A stretch of 64,000 nt of DNA from JALSHZ01 sp964614535 (GCA_964614535.1 CAZTOZ010000024.1:1-64000), one strand, 5' to 3'; positions 27,304 through 36,550 are shown, numbered from the stretch's first letter. The notes: generated by a model from the sequence alone, not told the origin. Made by a program: numbers and translations.

Positions 27304-28664
27304 CAACCAAACAACCTATTGATATCGTTGAAGAATGCCAATCCCATCAGCATGGCCAACAGGCCGAGGCCGATGCGCTGGCCTATGGCCTCGGCGGTTT
27401 CCGACAACGGCGAGCCCTTGACCAGCTCGATGAGGTAGAACAGCAGATGACCACCATCGAGCACCGGGATCGGCAGCAGATTGAGAACGCCGAGACTGAC
27501 GCTGACGATACCGAGGAAACCGAGAAAGGCCGACACCCCGATCAGCGCCGAGACACCGGCATACTGGGCAATGGTGATCGGCCCGCTGACGTTCTCCAGC
27601 GATGCCTGGCCGGTGATCATCTTGCCCATGAAGCGCAGCGTCAGCACCGACATCTGCCAGGTACGCCGAACGCCCTGAACCAGGGCCTCGAGCGGCCCGT
27701 AACGCACCTCGACCCGGTGCGCGGCCAGCGCCGCCTCATCCACCCTCGGCGCCGCGCCGACACGTCCGACACGCAACCCACCATCGTCCACGGCGTCGAG
27801 CGTCACGGGCAACGACTGCCGCCGCCCGTCCCGCTCGACCACGAACACCACCGTCTCCCCCGGCCGGGCACGAACCGCATCGACCAGATCCTGCCACCGG
27901 TCGACCGGTTGGCCGTCGATCTCGACGACCCGATCACCCTCCCGCAGACCGGCGCGGGCACCGGCGCCGCCATCGACGACGCGACCGAGCACCGCCGCGA
28001 TCCGGGGGCGCCACGGACGAATGCCGATCCGTGCCAGAATATCGGCATCCGCGAACAGCGCCGACGCCCCCGCCAGATCGATACGGCGGGTCGAGACGCC
28101 ACCAGCCGGCTCACGCAGCGTCAGTTCCACCGCGCGCTCTTCCATCGCTTGATCGATGATCGCCAGCGCCGCATTCTCCCAGGTGGGGGTCGGTTTGCCA
28201 CCGACGGCCTCGATCACGACCCCGGCTTGCAAACCGGCGCGGGCCGCCGGTGAATCGGCCACCACCTCACCCACGGTCGGCTGCAGGCCGGTGACGCCGA
28301 CCATGAACATCAGCATGTAGGCGACGATGGCAAAAAGGAAGTTGAAGATCGGGCCGGCGGCGACGATGGCGATGCGCGTGCCCACCGGCTGGCGGTTGAA
28401 GGCGCGATCGAGCTCGTCGGCCGGCACCTCCCCCTCGCGCTCGTCGAGCATCTTGACGTAACCACCGAGCGGAATCGCCCCGATGACATACTCGGTCCGG
28501 TCGGCACCGGCCACCTTGCGCCAAAGCGGCGTGCCAAAACCGATGGAGAAGCGCAACACCTTGACACCGAGCCGCCTGGCCACCCAGTAGTGACCGAACT
28601 CGTGGATCGCCACCAGAATGCCGATGGCGACGATGAAGGCGATAAGGCTGGTCAGAAAACCCAT
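27303..28664 (-). CDS. rseP: Site-2 intramembrane zinc protease RseP
   Basis: RseP cleaves the anti-sigma factor RseA inside the inner membrane in the sigma-E envelope stress response, and removes signal peptide remnants. The 453-residue protein has HEFGH in the first membrane helix (near residue 22), two periplasmic PDZ domains (about 120-290) and the second zinc site in NLLPIPVLDGGHLL near the C-terminus. The ATG at 28664 begins the family-matching MGFLTSLIAFIV; a 26-codon upstream extension has no similarity. It is 1 bp from the dxr stop. Confidence 0.97.
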   Translation of the reverse strand: MGFLTSLIAFIVAIGILVAIHEFGHYWVARRLGVKVLRFSIGFGTPLWRKVAGADRTEYVIGAIPLGGYVKMLDEREGEVPADELDRAFNRQPVGTRIAIVAAGPIFNFLFAIVAYMLMFMVGVTGLQPTVGEVVADSPAARAGLQAGVVIEAVGGKPTPTWENAALAIIDQAMEERAVELTLREPAGGVSTRRIDLAGASALFADADILARIGIRPWRPRIAAVLGRVVDGGAGARAGLREGDRVVEIDGQPVDRWQDLVDAVRARPGETVVFVVERDGRRQSLPVTLDAVDDGGLRVGRVGAAPRVDEAALAAHRVEVRYGPLEALVQGVRRTWQMSVLTLRFMGKMITGQASLENVSGPITIAQYAGVSALIGVSAFLGFLGIVSVSLGVLNLLPIPVLDGGHLLFYLIELVKGSPLSETAEAIGQRIGLGLLAMLMGLAFFNDINRLFG

Positions 28665-28665
28665 C

Positions 28666-29856
28666 TCAGGTTTCACTCCGGTAGTTGGCGACGAAGCGAC
28701 GGGCATGCGCGCGTGTCTGCCGGTCGACCCGATAGATGACATCGAGGCTGCCGGCGTCCTCGACCGGAATCTGCGTCAGGGCGTCCTCGATGACGGCGGT
28801 GATCGCAGTGAACGGCAACCGGTGGTCGAGAAAGGCCGCCACCGCGATCTCATTGGCGGCGTTGAGCACCGTCGTCGCCGTTCCTCCCGCCCTGCAGGCC
28901 TCGCGCGCCAGCCGCAGCGCCGGAAACCGGCGCTCGTCCGGCGGCTCGAAGGCCAGCCGCGCCACCGCATGGAGGTCGAGCGGCTCCACCCCCGACCCGA
29001 TCCGCCGCGGCCACGCCATCGCATGGGCGATCGGCGTGCGCATGTCGGGATTGCCCATCTGCGCCAGCACCGAGCCGTCACTGTAGGCCACCATCGAATG
29101 GACGATGCTCTGGGGATGGATCACCACGTCGATGCGGTCGACCTCGGTGTCGAACAGCCAGCAGGCCTCGATGATCTCCAGTCCCTTGTTCATCATCGTC
29201 GCCGAATCGACCGAGATCTTACGCCCCATCACCCAGTTGGGATGCGCCACTGCCTGCTCCGGCGTCACCCGCGCCAGCTCGTCGGCCGACGCCTGGCGAA
29301 ACGGGCCACCCGACGCGGTCAGCAGGATGCGGGTGACGCCAACCTCCTCGAGGCCACGGCCATAGTCCGACGGCAGGCACTGAAAAACGGCGTTGTGTTC
29401 ACTGTCGATCGGCAACAGCTCGGCCCCATGGCGGCGCACCGTCTCCATGAACAGCGCGCCGGACATCACCAGCGCCTCCTTGTTGGCGAGCAGCACCCGC
29501 TTGCCGGCCTCGGCCGCCGCCAGCGTCGGCGGCAGTCCGGCGGCACCGACGATGCCAGCCATCACCTGATCGGTCTCATCGAGACGGCAAACCTCGCAAA
29601 GCCCCGCCTCGCCGGCCAGCACCTCGATCTCGAGGCCCGCCTCACGCGCCAGCCGGGCAAAAGCATCGGCCTTGGCCTCGTCCGCCAGCGCGGCCCAGCG
29701 GGGGCGCCAGCGCTGACACTGCGCCAGCAGGCGCTCGATGTTGTTATTGGCGGTCAACGCCACCACATGGAAATCGTCGGGGTTGCGGGCGATCACATCG
29801 AGCGTGTTGACGCCGATGGTGCCGGTGGAGCCGAGTATCGTGACGCCGCGACTCAT
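28666..29856 (-). CDS. dxr: 1-deoxy-D-xylulose 5-phosphate reductoisomerase
   Basis: Dxr (IspC) makes MEP from DXP with NADPH, the first committed step of the MEP isoprenoid pathway, here upstream of uppS function. The 396-residue product shows the NADPH site GSTGTIGVNTLDVI near residue 8, the NKEALVMSG segment, the metal-binding and substrate loop LTASGGPFR and HPNWVMGRKISVDSATMMNKG. The length matches E. coli (398). 4 bp after cdsA. Confidence 0.98.
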   Translation of the reverse strand: MSRGVTILGSTGTIGVNTLDVIARNPDDFHVVALTANNNIERLLAQCQRWRPRWAALADEAKADAFARLAREAGLEIEVLAGEAGLCEVCRLDETDQVMAGIVGAAGLPPTLAAAEAGKRVLLANKEALVMSGALFMETVRRHGAELLPIDSEHNAVFQCLPSDYGRGLEEVGVTRILLTASGGPFRQASADELARVTPEQAVAHPNWVMGRKISVDSATMMNKGLEIIEACWLFDTEVDRIDVVIHPQSIVHSMVAYSDGSVLAQMGNPDMRTPIAHAMAWPRRIGSGVEPLDLHAVARLAFEPPDERRFPALRLAREACRAGGTATTVLNAANEIAVAAFLDHRLPFTAITAVIEDALTQIPVEDAGSLDVIYRVDRQTRAHARRFVANYRSET

Positions 29857-29860
29857 GCCA

Positions 29861-30685
29861 TCACCGCTGCGCCCAGGCGAGCACGCCCTTCAGGCCGAGG
29901 AAGAAGACCGGCGAGGCAGCAATATGGCTGTCGAAACGATCGAGGATCCCGCCATGACCGGGGAGGATTCGGCCACTGTCCTTCTGCCCCGCCTCGCGCT
30001 TGATCAGACTCTCGAACAGATCGCCCTCGATCGAGATGACGCCGACGAACAGGCTCAGCGCCACGAACAGCCCCAGCTGCGCACCGGCAAACTGCTGCCA
30101 GAACAGGCCGGTGGCCAGCGACAGCAGCAGCACGCCGAGCAGGCCGCCGGCAGCCCCTTCGATGGTCTTGCCGGGACTGAGCTGCCGCGCCAGCTTGTGA
30201 CGCCCGAACGCCTTGCCGAAAAAGAACGCGAAGGAGTCGGCGATGCCACACAACGCCATGATATAGAGCACCCAACCCGGATGGATCCGGTGCAGGTTCT
30301 CGAAGGCCAGCCAGGCGGCCGGCAACAACAACAGTCCGCTGAGGGACAACAGCCACTGCCAGCGTGGCACGGCGTTCACCGATTGGCGGTAGCCATGCAG
30401 CACGAAAAAGACCAGGAACCAGAACAGCACCGCGGCGCCGAGCCACCACTGCGGCAGCTGGCCGCCCCGGCTCCACCACAACAGCGCGACGATGGCTGCG
30501 AAGACGGCGAGATACCCCACCTCCCGCGGCGAGGAACCGAGGGAGGTCAGTCGCGCCCATTCCAGCGCGCCGATACCGTAGAGCACGGCGAAGGCGACGG
30601 CGAATAGCGGATGTGGCGCCAGCAGGACGATACTGACCAGGACGACGGCCAGCAGCACGCCGGAGACCAGCCGTTGTCTAAGCAT
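29861..30685 (-). CDS. cdsA: Phosphatidate cytidylyltransferase
   Basis: CdsA activates phosphatidic acid with CTP to CDP-diacylglycerol, the branch point of phospholipid synthesis, in the inner membrane. The 274-residue protein is strongly hydrophobic. It has the conserved LSPGKTIEGAAGG and the signature ESLIKREAGQKDSGRILPGH followed by GGILDRFDS at the C-terminus. The start MLRQRLVSG at 30685 overlaps the uppS end by 8 bp; a longer upstream frame is not homologous. Confidence 0.97.
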   Translation of the reverse strand: MLRQRLVSGVLLAVVLVSIVLLAPHPLFAVAFAVLYGIGALEWARLTSLGSSPREVGYLAVFAAIVALLWWSRGGQLPQWWLGAAVLFWFLVFFVLHGYRQSVNAVPRWQWLLSLSGLLLLPAAWLAFENLHRIHPGWVLYIMALCGIADSFAFFFGKAFGRHKLARQLSPGKTIEGAAGGLLGVLLLSLATGLFWQQFAGAQLGLFVALSLFVGVISIEGDLFESLIKREAGQKDSGRILPGHGGILDRFDSHIAASPVFFLGLKGVLAWAQR

Positions 30686-31403
30686 GTTGCAGTTGCTCCG
30701 AAGTCTTGCCGAAACGCCGCTCGCGGGCGGCAAAATCGCTGAACGCCTCGTCGAGACAGGCGGCATCGAAATCGGGCCAGAGGACATCGGTGAAGTAGAG
30801 TTCGCAATAGGCGATCTGCCACAGCAGGAAATTGCTGATACGGCGCTCGCCGCCGGTGCGGATGAACAGATCAGGATCCGGCAGGCCGGCGGTGAAGGTG
30901 TGGGCGGAAATCACCTCCTCGTCGATCTGCTCGGGCGTCAGCTCGCCGTCGAGCAGTTTGCGGCCGATGCGGCGCATCGCGAACATCAGGTCGGCGCGCC
31001 CGCCGTAGTTGGCCGCGATCTGGAACAACATGCCGTCGCAGTGTTCGGTCACCGCTTCGGTGGCGGCCATCTCCTGTTGCAGTTTCCGGGGAAAACGCGA
31101 ACGGTCGCCGATGATCCGCATGCGGATGTTCTTCTCCTCCATCCGCCGGGCCTCGCGCCGCAGCGACGAGAAGAACAGCTCCATCAGCGTCGACACCTCG
31201 CTCTCGGGACGACGCCAGTTCTCGCTGCTGAAGGCGAAGACCGTCAACACCTCGACGCCGGCGTTGGAGCAATACTCCACCGCGCGGCGCGTCGCGTCGA
31301 CGCCCTTCTTGTGGCCGGCCGTGCGCGGCAGATGACGCGCCTTGGCCCATCTGCCGTTTCCGTCCATGATGATGGCAACATGCCTGGGAATTCTCTGCTG
31401 CAA
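30678..31403 (-). CDS. uppS: (2E,6E)-farnesyl-diphosphate-specific undecaprenyl diphosphate synthase
   Basis: UppS condenses isopentenyl units onto farnesyl diphosphate to make the C55 lipid carrier for peptidoglycan and O-antigen. The 241-residue product has the catalytic IIMDGNGRWAKARHLPR near residue 11, FSSENWRRP, and the C-terminal IRTGGERRISNFLLWQ plus YTDVLWPDF-type segment. The start codon is a TTG at 31403 with AGGAAG upstream. The product feeds the WecA-like enzyme encoded at 6.7-8.35 kb. Confidence 0.97.
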   Translation of the reverse strand: MQQRIPRHVAIIMDGNGRWAKARHLPRTAGHKKGVDATRRAVEYCSNAGVEVLTVFAFSSENWRRPESEVSTLMELFFSSLRREARRMEEKNIRMRIIGDRSRFPRKLQQEMAATEAVTEHCDGMLFQIAANYGGRADLMFAMRRIGRKLLDGELTPEQIDEEVISAHTFTAGLPDPDLFIRTGGERRISNFLLWQIAYCELYFTDVLWPDFDAACLDEAFSDFAARERRFGKTSEQLQHA

Positions 31404-31425
31404 AATCGCTTCCTGATGGGGAGAG

Positions 31426-31983
31426 TCAGATCTCCATCAACTCCTTTTCCTTGACCGCGAGCACCTCTTCCATCTGCTGGATGGCCTTGTCGGTGAGCTT
31501 CTGCACCTGTTCCTGGGCGCGGCGCTCCTCGTCCTCGGAGATCTCCTTGGCCTTCTCCAGCTCCTTGAGGTCGCTGTTGGCATCGCGGCGGATGTTGCGC
31601 ACCGCCACCTTGCCGGCCTCCAGCTCCTGGCGCACCACCTTCACCAGATCGCGACGGCGCTCCTCGGTCAGCGGCGGCATCGGCACGCGGATGACGCTGC
31701 CCGCCGTCACCGGATTGAGGCCGAGATCGGAGGTCATGATGGCCTTCTCCACCTTGCTCACCATGTCCTTCTCCCAAGGGGTCACCGCCAGTGTGCGGGG
31801 GTCGTCCACATTGACGTTGGCCACCTGGCTGATCGGCACCTCGGAGCCGTAGTATTCGACCATTACATGATCGAGCAAGCTGGGGTGGGCGCGGCCGGTG
31901 CGAATCTTGGCCAGCTCGTTTTGCAGCGCGGCGATGCTCTTGTTCATCCGCTCTTCCGCGTCTTTCAGAATGTCGTCGATCAT
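31426..31983 (-). CDS. frr: Ribosome recycling factor
   Basis: Frr, together with EF-G, splits post-termination ribosomes. The 185-residue protein has the same length as E. coli Frr, with the N-terminal helix MIDDILKDAEERMNKSIAAL, the KIRTGRAHPSLLD segment and C-terminal helices with EERRAQEQVQKLTDKAI. It lies 6 bp after pyrH in the conserved rpsB-tsf-pyrH-frr order. Confidence 0.98.
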   Translation of the reverse strand: MIDDILKDAEERMNKSIAALQNELAKIRTGRAHPSLLDHVMVEYYGSEVPISQVANVNVDDPRTLAVTPWEKDMVSKVEKAIMTSDLGLNPVTAGSVIRVPMPPLTEERRRDLVKVVRQELEAGKVAVRNIRRDANSDLKELEKAKEISEDEERRAQEQVQKLTDKAIQQMEEVLAVKEKELMEI

Positions 31984-31989
31984 CGTCTG

Positions 31990-32718
31990 TTATCCCCTGT
32001 AGACCAGCGTTCCGATGTCCTCGCCGCGGGCAACGCGAATCAGGTTGCCGGGCTCGTAGATATTGAAGATCCGCAGCGGCAGATCGTTGTCGCGACACAT
32101 GACGATGGCGGTGGCGTCCATGACGCCGAGCTTCTTCTCCAGCGCCTCGTCATAGGTGACGCGCTCGTATCGAACCGCATCGGGCACCTTCACCGGATCG
32201 GCATTATATACACCATCGACCTTCGTCGCCTTCAGCAGCACGTCGGCCTTGATCTCGATGCCTCGCAGACTGGCGGCCGAATCGGTGGTGAAATAGGGAT
32301 TGCCGGTGCCGGCGGCGAAGACCACCACCCGCCCCTTCTCCAGATGGCGGATGGCACGGCGGCGGATATAGTCCTCGCAGACCTGGTGGATCGACAGCGC
32401 CGACATCACCCGCACCGGCGTACCCTGGCGCTCCACCGCATCCTGCAACGCCAACGCGTTGATGACGGTGGCGAGCATTCCCATGTGGTCGCCGGTGACC
32501 CGGTCCATCCCGCCCTCGGCCAGCCCGGCACCGCGGAAGATATTGCCGCCTCCGACCACCATCGCCACCTGGACCCCCATGCCGACGAGCTCGACCACCT
32601 CTTTGGCGACCCGTTCGATCATCGCCGGCTCGATGCCGTAGTCGGCGTCGCCCATCAGGGCTTCGCCACTCAGTTTCAACAGGATTCTCTTGAAAGGTTG
32701 GCCGCTATTCTCTGACAT
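31990..32718 (-). CDS. pyrH: UMP kinase
   Basis: PyrH phosphorylates UMP to UDP in pyrimidine nucleotide synthesis. The 242-residue protein belongs to the bacterial amino-acid-kinase-fold family, with ILLKLSGEALMG at the N-terminus, VVGGGNIFRG, GTGNPYFTTDSAA and the uridylate-sensing region KVDGVYNADP. It follows tsf after 190 bp that contain a terminator, so it likely has its own promoter. Confidence 0.98.
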   Translation of the reverse strand: MSENSGQPFKRILLKLSGEALMGDADYGIEPAMIERVAKEVVELVGMGVQVAMVVGGGNIFRGAGLAEGGMDRVTGDHMGMLATVINALALQDAVERQGTPVRVMSALSIHQVCEDYIRRRAIRHLEKGRVVVFAAGTGNPYFTTDSAASLRGIEIKADVLLKATKVDGVYNADPVKVPDAVRYERVTYDEALEKKLGVMDATAIVMCRDNDLPLRIFNIYEPGNLIRVARGEDIGTLVYRG

Positions 32719-32800
32719 GGAGTGTGCTCCTTCGACGGTTTGTCATCGTGGTTCCGGGCCGAAACACGACGAGTGAACGGGAGCGCGCCAGCGCGCGCAT

Positions 32801-32828
32801 AAAAAAGGGACATTCGCATGTCCCTTTT
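32801..32828 (-). terminator. Intrinsic terminator after rpsB-tsf
   Basis: An 11-bp stem (AAAAGGGACAT at 32803-32813 with its complement at 32818-32828, loop TCGC) ends in six T on the minus strand at 32806-32801. It is placed 80 bp downstream of the tsf stop and upstream of pyrH, separating the two transcripts. Confidence 0.85.
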
Positions 32829-32908
32829 CGTGTGCCCGGCCGGTTGGACAACCCGAATCGCTCCGGGTTGCATGACAGTGTCCCATCAGCGGCACGGGCG
32901 CATCGGGC

Positions 32909-33790
32909 TCAACCGCCCTTGACCTGAGCCATGACCTCGGCGGCGAAGTCCTCCTGCTTCTTCTCGATGCCCTCGCCCACCTCCATGCGGGAGAATTGCA
33001 GCACCCTGGCGCCGGCGTCCTTCAGCAACGCCTCGATGGTCTGATCGGGGTTCTTGACGAAGGGCTGACCCAGCAGCGTGATCTCCTTGAGGTACTTCTT
33101 CATCCGGCCGGTGACCATCTTTTCGACGATATCGTCGGGCTTGCCGCTCTCCTTCGCCTGGGCGATGAAGATCTCGCGCTCCTTGTCCAACATCTCGGCC
33201 GGCACCTCCGACTCATCGACGCAAACCGGCTTGATCGCGGCGATGTGCATGGCGATATCCTTGGCCAGCGCCTCGTCGCCACCGGCGACCTCGACGACCA
33301 CACCGATGCGGACACCATGACGATAGGAACCCAGCTCCCCCTCGCCGGCCTCGATCTTCTGCACCCGGCGCACCTGGATATTCTCGCCGATCTTCGATAC
33401 CAGCTCTTGACGCGCCTCCTCGACGGTCTGGCCGCTGGCCATCGGCTTGGTGGACAACTCGGCGGCGTCGCCGACCCCTTCGGCCAATGCGATGGCACCC
33501 ACTTCCTCGGCAAAGCGAATGAAGTTCTCGTCCTTACCGACAAAGTCGGTCTCGCAGTTCACCTCGACGATCGAGGCTTTCTTGCGGTCATCGGCGATGT
33601 TGATGATGACCTGGCCCTCGGCGGCCACCCGGCCGGCCTTCTTCACCGCCTTGGCGGCTCCCGACTTGCGCATCGCCTCGATGGCCTTGTCGATATCGCC
33701 ACCGGCCTCGGTGAGCGCCTTCTTGCATTCCATCATGCCTGCGCCGGTACGTTCGCGCAGATCCTTCACCATTGCGGCTGTAATAGTCAC
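32909..33790 (-). CDS. tsf: Elongation factor Ts
   Basis: EF-Ts recycles EF-Tu-GDP. The protein begins with the UBA-like VTITAAMVKDLRERTGAGMM-ECKKAL region and has the EF-Tu-contacting NCETDFVGKDENF. The start is the GTG at 33790 with GGAG ten bases upstream. The frame is open 25 codons further, but that extension has no homology and would not begin at the family start. 293 residues, slightly longer than E. coli (283). Confidence 0.97.
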   Translation of the reverse strand: MTITAAMVKDLRERTGAGMMECKKALTEAGGDIDKAIEAMRKSGAAKAVKKAGRVAAEGQVIINIADDRKKASIVEVNCETDFVGKDENFIRFAEEVGAIALAEGVGDAAELSTKPMASGQTVEEARQELVSKIGENIQVRRVQKIEAGEGELGSYRHGVRIGVVVEVAGGDEALAKDIAMHIAAIKPVCVDESEVPAEMLDKEREIFIAQAKESGKPDDIVEKMVTGRMKKYLKEITLLGQPFVKNPDQTIEALLKDAGARVLQFSRMEVGEGIEKKQEDFAAEVMAQVKGG

Positions 33791-33943
33791 TTCGACAACA
33801 CTCCAAAATAGTTTCAGTTGTTCGGGGTCTCCGGCTCGTGCCGGCAAGACCGCCGGCATCCTCACACGCCGCCGGTCTCGATCACGACAGAGCCCGTGGC
33901 GGGCAGGACCTCGTCATCCGCCCGCCACGATGGTCCGGGCCGG

Positions 33944-34735
33944 TCAGGCTTCCGATGCCTCGTCGGCGGCCTCGGTCCCAGCGGGGGCTTCCTCCGCAAC
34001 CGTTTCGCCGGCCGGCTCCGCCTCGGCGGCCGGCTGCGCGGTTTGCGCGGCGGCAGCCGCCTTGCCTTCCAGGATGGCGTCGGCAATGGCCGTGACATAG
34101 AGCTGGATGGCACGGATGGCGTCGTCGTTACCCGGAATGACATAGTCGATGCCTTCGGGCGAGTTGTTGGTGTCGACGACGGCAACCAGCGGGATACCCA
34201 GCTTTCTGGCTTCGGAGACGGCAATCCGTTCATAGCCGACGTCGATGACGAACATCGCATCGGGCACGCTGCTCATATTCTTGATGCCGCCGAGCGTCTT
34301 CTCCAGCTTGGCCAGCTCGCGGCGGCGCATCAGCACCTCTTTCTTGCTCAGCCGATCGAAGGTGCCATCGTTCTCCATCGCCTCCAGCTCCTTGAGCCGG
34401 TTGATGGACTGCTTGACAGTCTGGAAATTGGTCAGCATGCCGCCCAGCCAACGCTGGTCGACATAGGGCATGCCGCACCGCTGCGCCTGTGTACGCACCG
34501 CCTCGCGGGCGGATCGTTTGGTGCCGACGATCAGAATCGTGCCCCCCTTGGAGGCCAGCTTGCCGACGTAGTTGAGCGCATCCTCGAACATCGGCAGCGT
34601 CTTTTCGAGATTGATGATGTGGATCTTGTTACGGGATCCGAAGATGTAGGGGGCCATCTTGGGGCACCAGTAGCGCGTCTGGTGACCAAAGTGCACGCCA
34701 GCTTCCAGCATCTGGCGCATGGTGATCTTTGCCAT
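33944..34735 (-). CDS. rpsB: 30S ribosomal protein S2
   Basis: S2 is a late-assembling small-subunit protein. The 263-residue product has the family start MAKITMRQMLEAGVHFGHQTR, WCPKMAPYIFGSRNKIHIINLEKT and RWLGGMLTNFQTVK. Compared with E. coli (241 residues), it carries an Ala/Glu-rich acidic tail of about 35 residues (AAQTAQPAAEAEPAGETVAEE...), common in GC-rich gammaproteobacteria. The ATG at 34735 is preceded by GGAG; a 37-codon upstream frame is part of the leader, not the protein. Confidence 0.98.
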   Translation of the reverse strand: MAKITMRQMLEAGVHFGHQTRYWCPKMAPYIFGSRNKIHIINLEKTLPMFEDALNYVGKLASKGGTILIVGTKRSAREAVRTQAQRCGMPYVDQRWLGGMLTNFQTVKQSINRLKELEAMENDGTFDRLSKKEVLMRRRELAKLEKTLGGIKNMSSVPDAMFVIDVGYERIAVSEARKLGIPLVAVVDTNNSPEGIDYVIPGNDDAIRAIQLYVTAIADAILEGKAAAAAQTAQPAAEAEPAGETVAEEAPAGTEAADEASEA

Positions 34736-34911
34736 TTTGCATTCTCCATAGCGAAACGGACGCCGGCCATAACGGACCGGGTCGGTTTCTTCGGGGTTGA
34801 ACCTCCACGCATCCCGACTGACAACCGCTTTGTCGTCTGGCGGCACCCGGCCAGCCGTGTCGATGCGTGTGTGAATTTGCCCACGGTCGGGCCGAGGGCG
34901 CGCGCTTTATA
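34736..34911 (-). promoter_or_regulatory. rpsB leader with probable -10 element
   Basis: A TATAAA hexamer on the minus strand (34911-34906) would start a leader of about 165 nt before the rpsB ATG. In gammaproteobacteria the rpsB leader is a known S2-binding autoregulatory RNA. I cannot confirm the conserved fold by eye, so this is an inference from position and length. Confidence 0.35.
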
Positions 34912-34963
34912 CCATGAATGGGATGGGCGCTCCAGAAAAAGGCTGTGTCGCACCCGGCGGTGA

Positions 34964-35737
34964 CTAGGGATTGATGTCGATCATATTCGGCACTTCACGA
35001 ACGAACTCCGGCGCGGCGCGCCCCAGCTCGTCGCCGACGTCGACGGGGTTGGGGGTGCTGACGGTGGGAAACTCCCAGCCGCCCGGCATCGTCCCCATCT
35101 CGGCGGGGGCGTTGACCATGTCGTCCCACATCTCGGCCATCCCCTCCTTGAAGTCACCGCCACGGAACCAGCTGCCGGGGCCGCCGCCAAGCCAGTCGCC
35201 GCGACTGAACTTGCCGTTGTTCCACGGACCTTCGGTCCAGGTGCCGCCGATCCAGGGCCAGTCGAAATCGAACGGCCAGTTGTTGGACTTGCGAACCGGT
35301 CGGCGATAGCCGTAGTAACCCGGCGACGGCGCGCCATACCCCGGATAGTAGCCCGGCTGGGGATAGCCGTAGCCGGAGTAGGCACCATAGCCCGGCCAGC
35401 CGGAATAATAGCCTGGATAGTAGCCTTGGCCCTGATATCCGGGATAGCCATACCCCGGATAGACGGCCTGATAGCCGCTCCCGCCATACTGCGGCGCCGG
35501 CGCATATTGTGGCGCGGCAGTCACCTGCGTTGTGGCTGACTGCGAGGGCGCAGGCGCCACGGCGGGCGCGGCCTGGGCAGCCGGCGCCCCGGCCCCGGCT
35601 ACCGCCACCTCTCCGGTGATCACCTCGTCTGGCACCAGCGGCGGGAACTCGAGATTCTCGTTATCGCCGGCACCGAGCACCGGCAACGGTGACAACGCCA
35701 GTACCACGACCCACGCCCTGCCCTGCATTCGATTCAT
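34964..35737 (-). CDS. Secreted Tyr/Gly/Pro-rich repeat protein, sulfur-globule-protein-like
   Basis: The product has a signal peptide (hydrophobic WVVVLALSPLPVLG, cleavage near GAG), an Ala/Pro-rich stretch, then a low-complexity region (about 85-150) built of PGY units (seven copies in forms YPGYG, YPGYY, WPGYG, SPGYY), and an ordered-looking C-terminal part rich in Trp and Gly (NNWPFDFDWPWIGG, GDFKEGMAEMWDDMVNAPAE). Gly/Tyr/Pro-rich secreted repeats like this form the envelopes of periplasmic sulfur globules (SgpA/B/C) in purple sulfur bacteria, so that role is plausible in this sulfur-oxidiser-like genome. It is not proved; a structural envelope protein is the alternative. The ATG could also be at 35752 or 35728. 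Confidence 0.6.
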   Translation of the reverse strand: MNRMQGRAWVVVLALSPLPVLGAGDNENLEFPPLVPDEVITGEVAVAGAGAPAAQAAPAVAPAPSQSATTQVTAAPQYAPAPQYGGSGYQAVYPGYGYPGYQGQGYYPGYYSGWPGYGAYSGYGYPQPGYYPGYGAPSPGYYGYRRPVRKSNNWPFDFDWPWIGGTWTEGPWNNGKFSRGDWLGGGPGSWFRGGDFKEGMAEMWDDMVNAPAEMGTMPGGWEFPTVSTPNPVDVGDELGRAAPEFVREVPNMIDINP

Positions 35738-35885
35738 CACTTGCGGTCCCATTTACGTCAAGATTGTTTTCATTGAAGCACTTTTGCAGCGGATACGCCA
35801 TGTCCAGCGTGCGAGGCGGCCGGTCACGAGCGGCACGATCGCACGGCTTTTCCCGCCCTCGTCCGTTTTGCCGGCCTCATCAAGC

Positions 35886-35891
35886 TATAAT
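35886..35891 (+). promoter_or_regulatory. -10 element upstream of the pqi operon
   Basis: A perfect TATAAT lies 38 bp before the first pqiA start. No good -35 is present at 16-18 bp (TTTTG lies slightly close), which would fit an activator-dependent promoter. In E. coli pqi genes respond to SoxRS, but no soxbox is evident here. Confidence 0.45.
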
Positions 35892-35929
35892 CGACCGGTC
35901 CGCAAGCCGCAACCACCGACACCGGTCAA

Positions 35930-36550
35930 ATGACGATTTCCTGCAACGACGACCTGATCGCCTGTCACGACTGCGATCTGCTGCAACGCCTGCCGCAACA
36001 CCACCGAGGCAAGCTACGCTGTGTCCGCTGCGGCGCACTGCTGCACCGCCACAGCCACAACAGCATCGACCGCAGCCTGGCACTGGTGGTGACCGGGCTG
36101 GTGCTGTTCGCTGTCAGCAATCTGCTGCCATTTCTCGCACTCAATGCCCAGGGGCGGGTACAGGAGAGCAGCCTGCTGTCGAGCAGCCTGATCCTGTGGC
36201 AACAAGACAACCCCTATCTCGGCATGCTGGTGTTCGCCACCACGTTTTTGTTCCCGCTCTTTTCACTGCTGGCCATGCTCTATCTGTTGCTGCCACTGAA
36301 GCTCGGCCGGCGACCACGCTTCAGCATCCAGGTATTCCGATATCTGCAGAGCACCGAACCGTGGGGCATGCTGGAGATCTTCATGCTGGCGACGCTGGTG
36401 GCAGTGGTGAAGCTGGGCGACATCGCCACCGTGATTCCGGGGCCGGCACTGTACGCCTTCGCCCTGCTGATCGGCGTGCTCGCCGCATTGTCGGTCTCGC
36501 TCGACCCACATCTCGTCTGGCACCGACTGGATCCACGATGCCGCCAATGA
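35930..36550 (+). CDS. pqiA: PqiA-family membrane protein (first copy)
   Basis: The 206-residue inner-membrane protein has an N-terminal zinc-ribbon-like pair (ACHDCDLLQ ... RCVRCGALLHR) followed by four hydrophobic segments, the half-size unit of E. coli PqiA (417 residues, two such units in one chain). PqiA/PqiB/PqiC form a lipid-transport bridge between inner and outer membranes. It is first in a four-gene operon and overlaps the next gene. It corresponds by position to the N-terminal half of E. coli PqiA. Confidence 0.92.
   Translation: MTISCNDDLIACHDCDLLQRLPQHHRGKLRCVRCGALLHRHSHNSIDRSLALVVTGLVLFAVSNLLPFLALNAQGRVQESSLLSSSLILWQQDNPYLGMLVFATTFLFPLFSLLAMLYLLLPLKLGRRPRFSIQVFRYLQSTEPWGMLEIFMLATLVAVVKLGDIATVIPGPALYAFALLIGVLAALSVSLDPHLVWHRLDPRCRQ

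Noticed and set aside
35400..35520. Short tandem repeats in DNA encoding the PGY region considered as a CRISPR or satellite
   Set aside because: The repeats are codon-level, in frame and degenerate, with no unique spacers; they are explained by the low-complexity protein.
35689..36537. Long upstream extension of the second pqiA copy
   Set aside because: The extension is out of phase with the first pqiA copy and Arg/Pro-rich without similarity; each copy has its own zinc-ribbon start.
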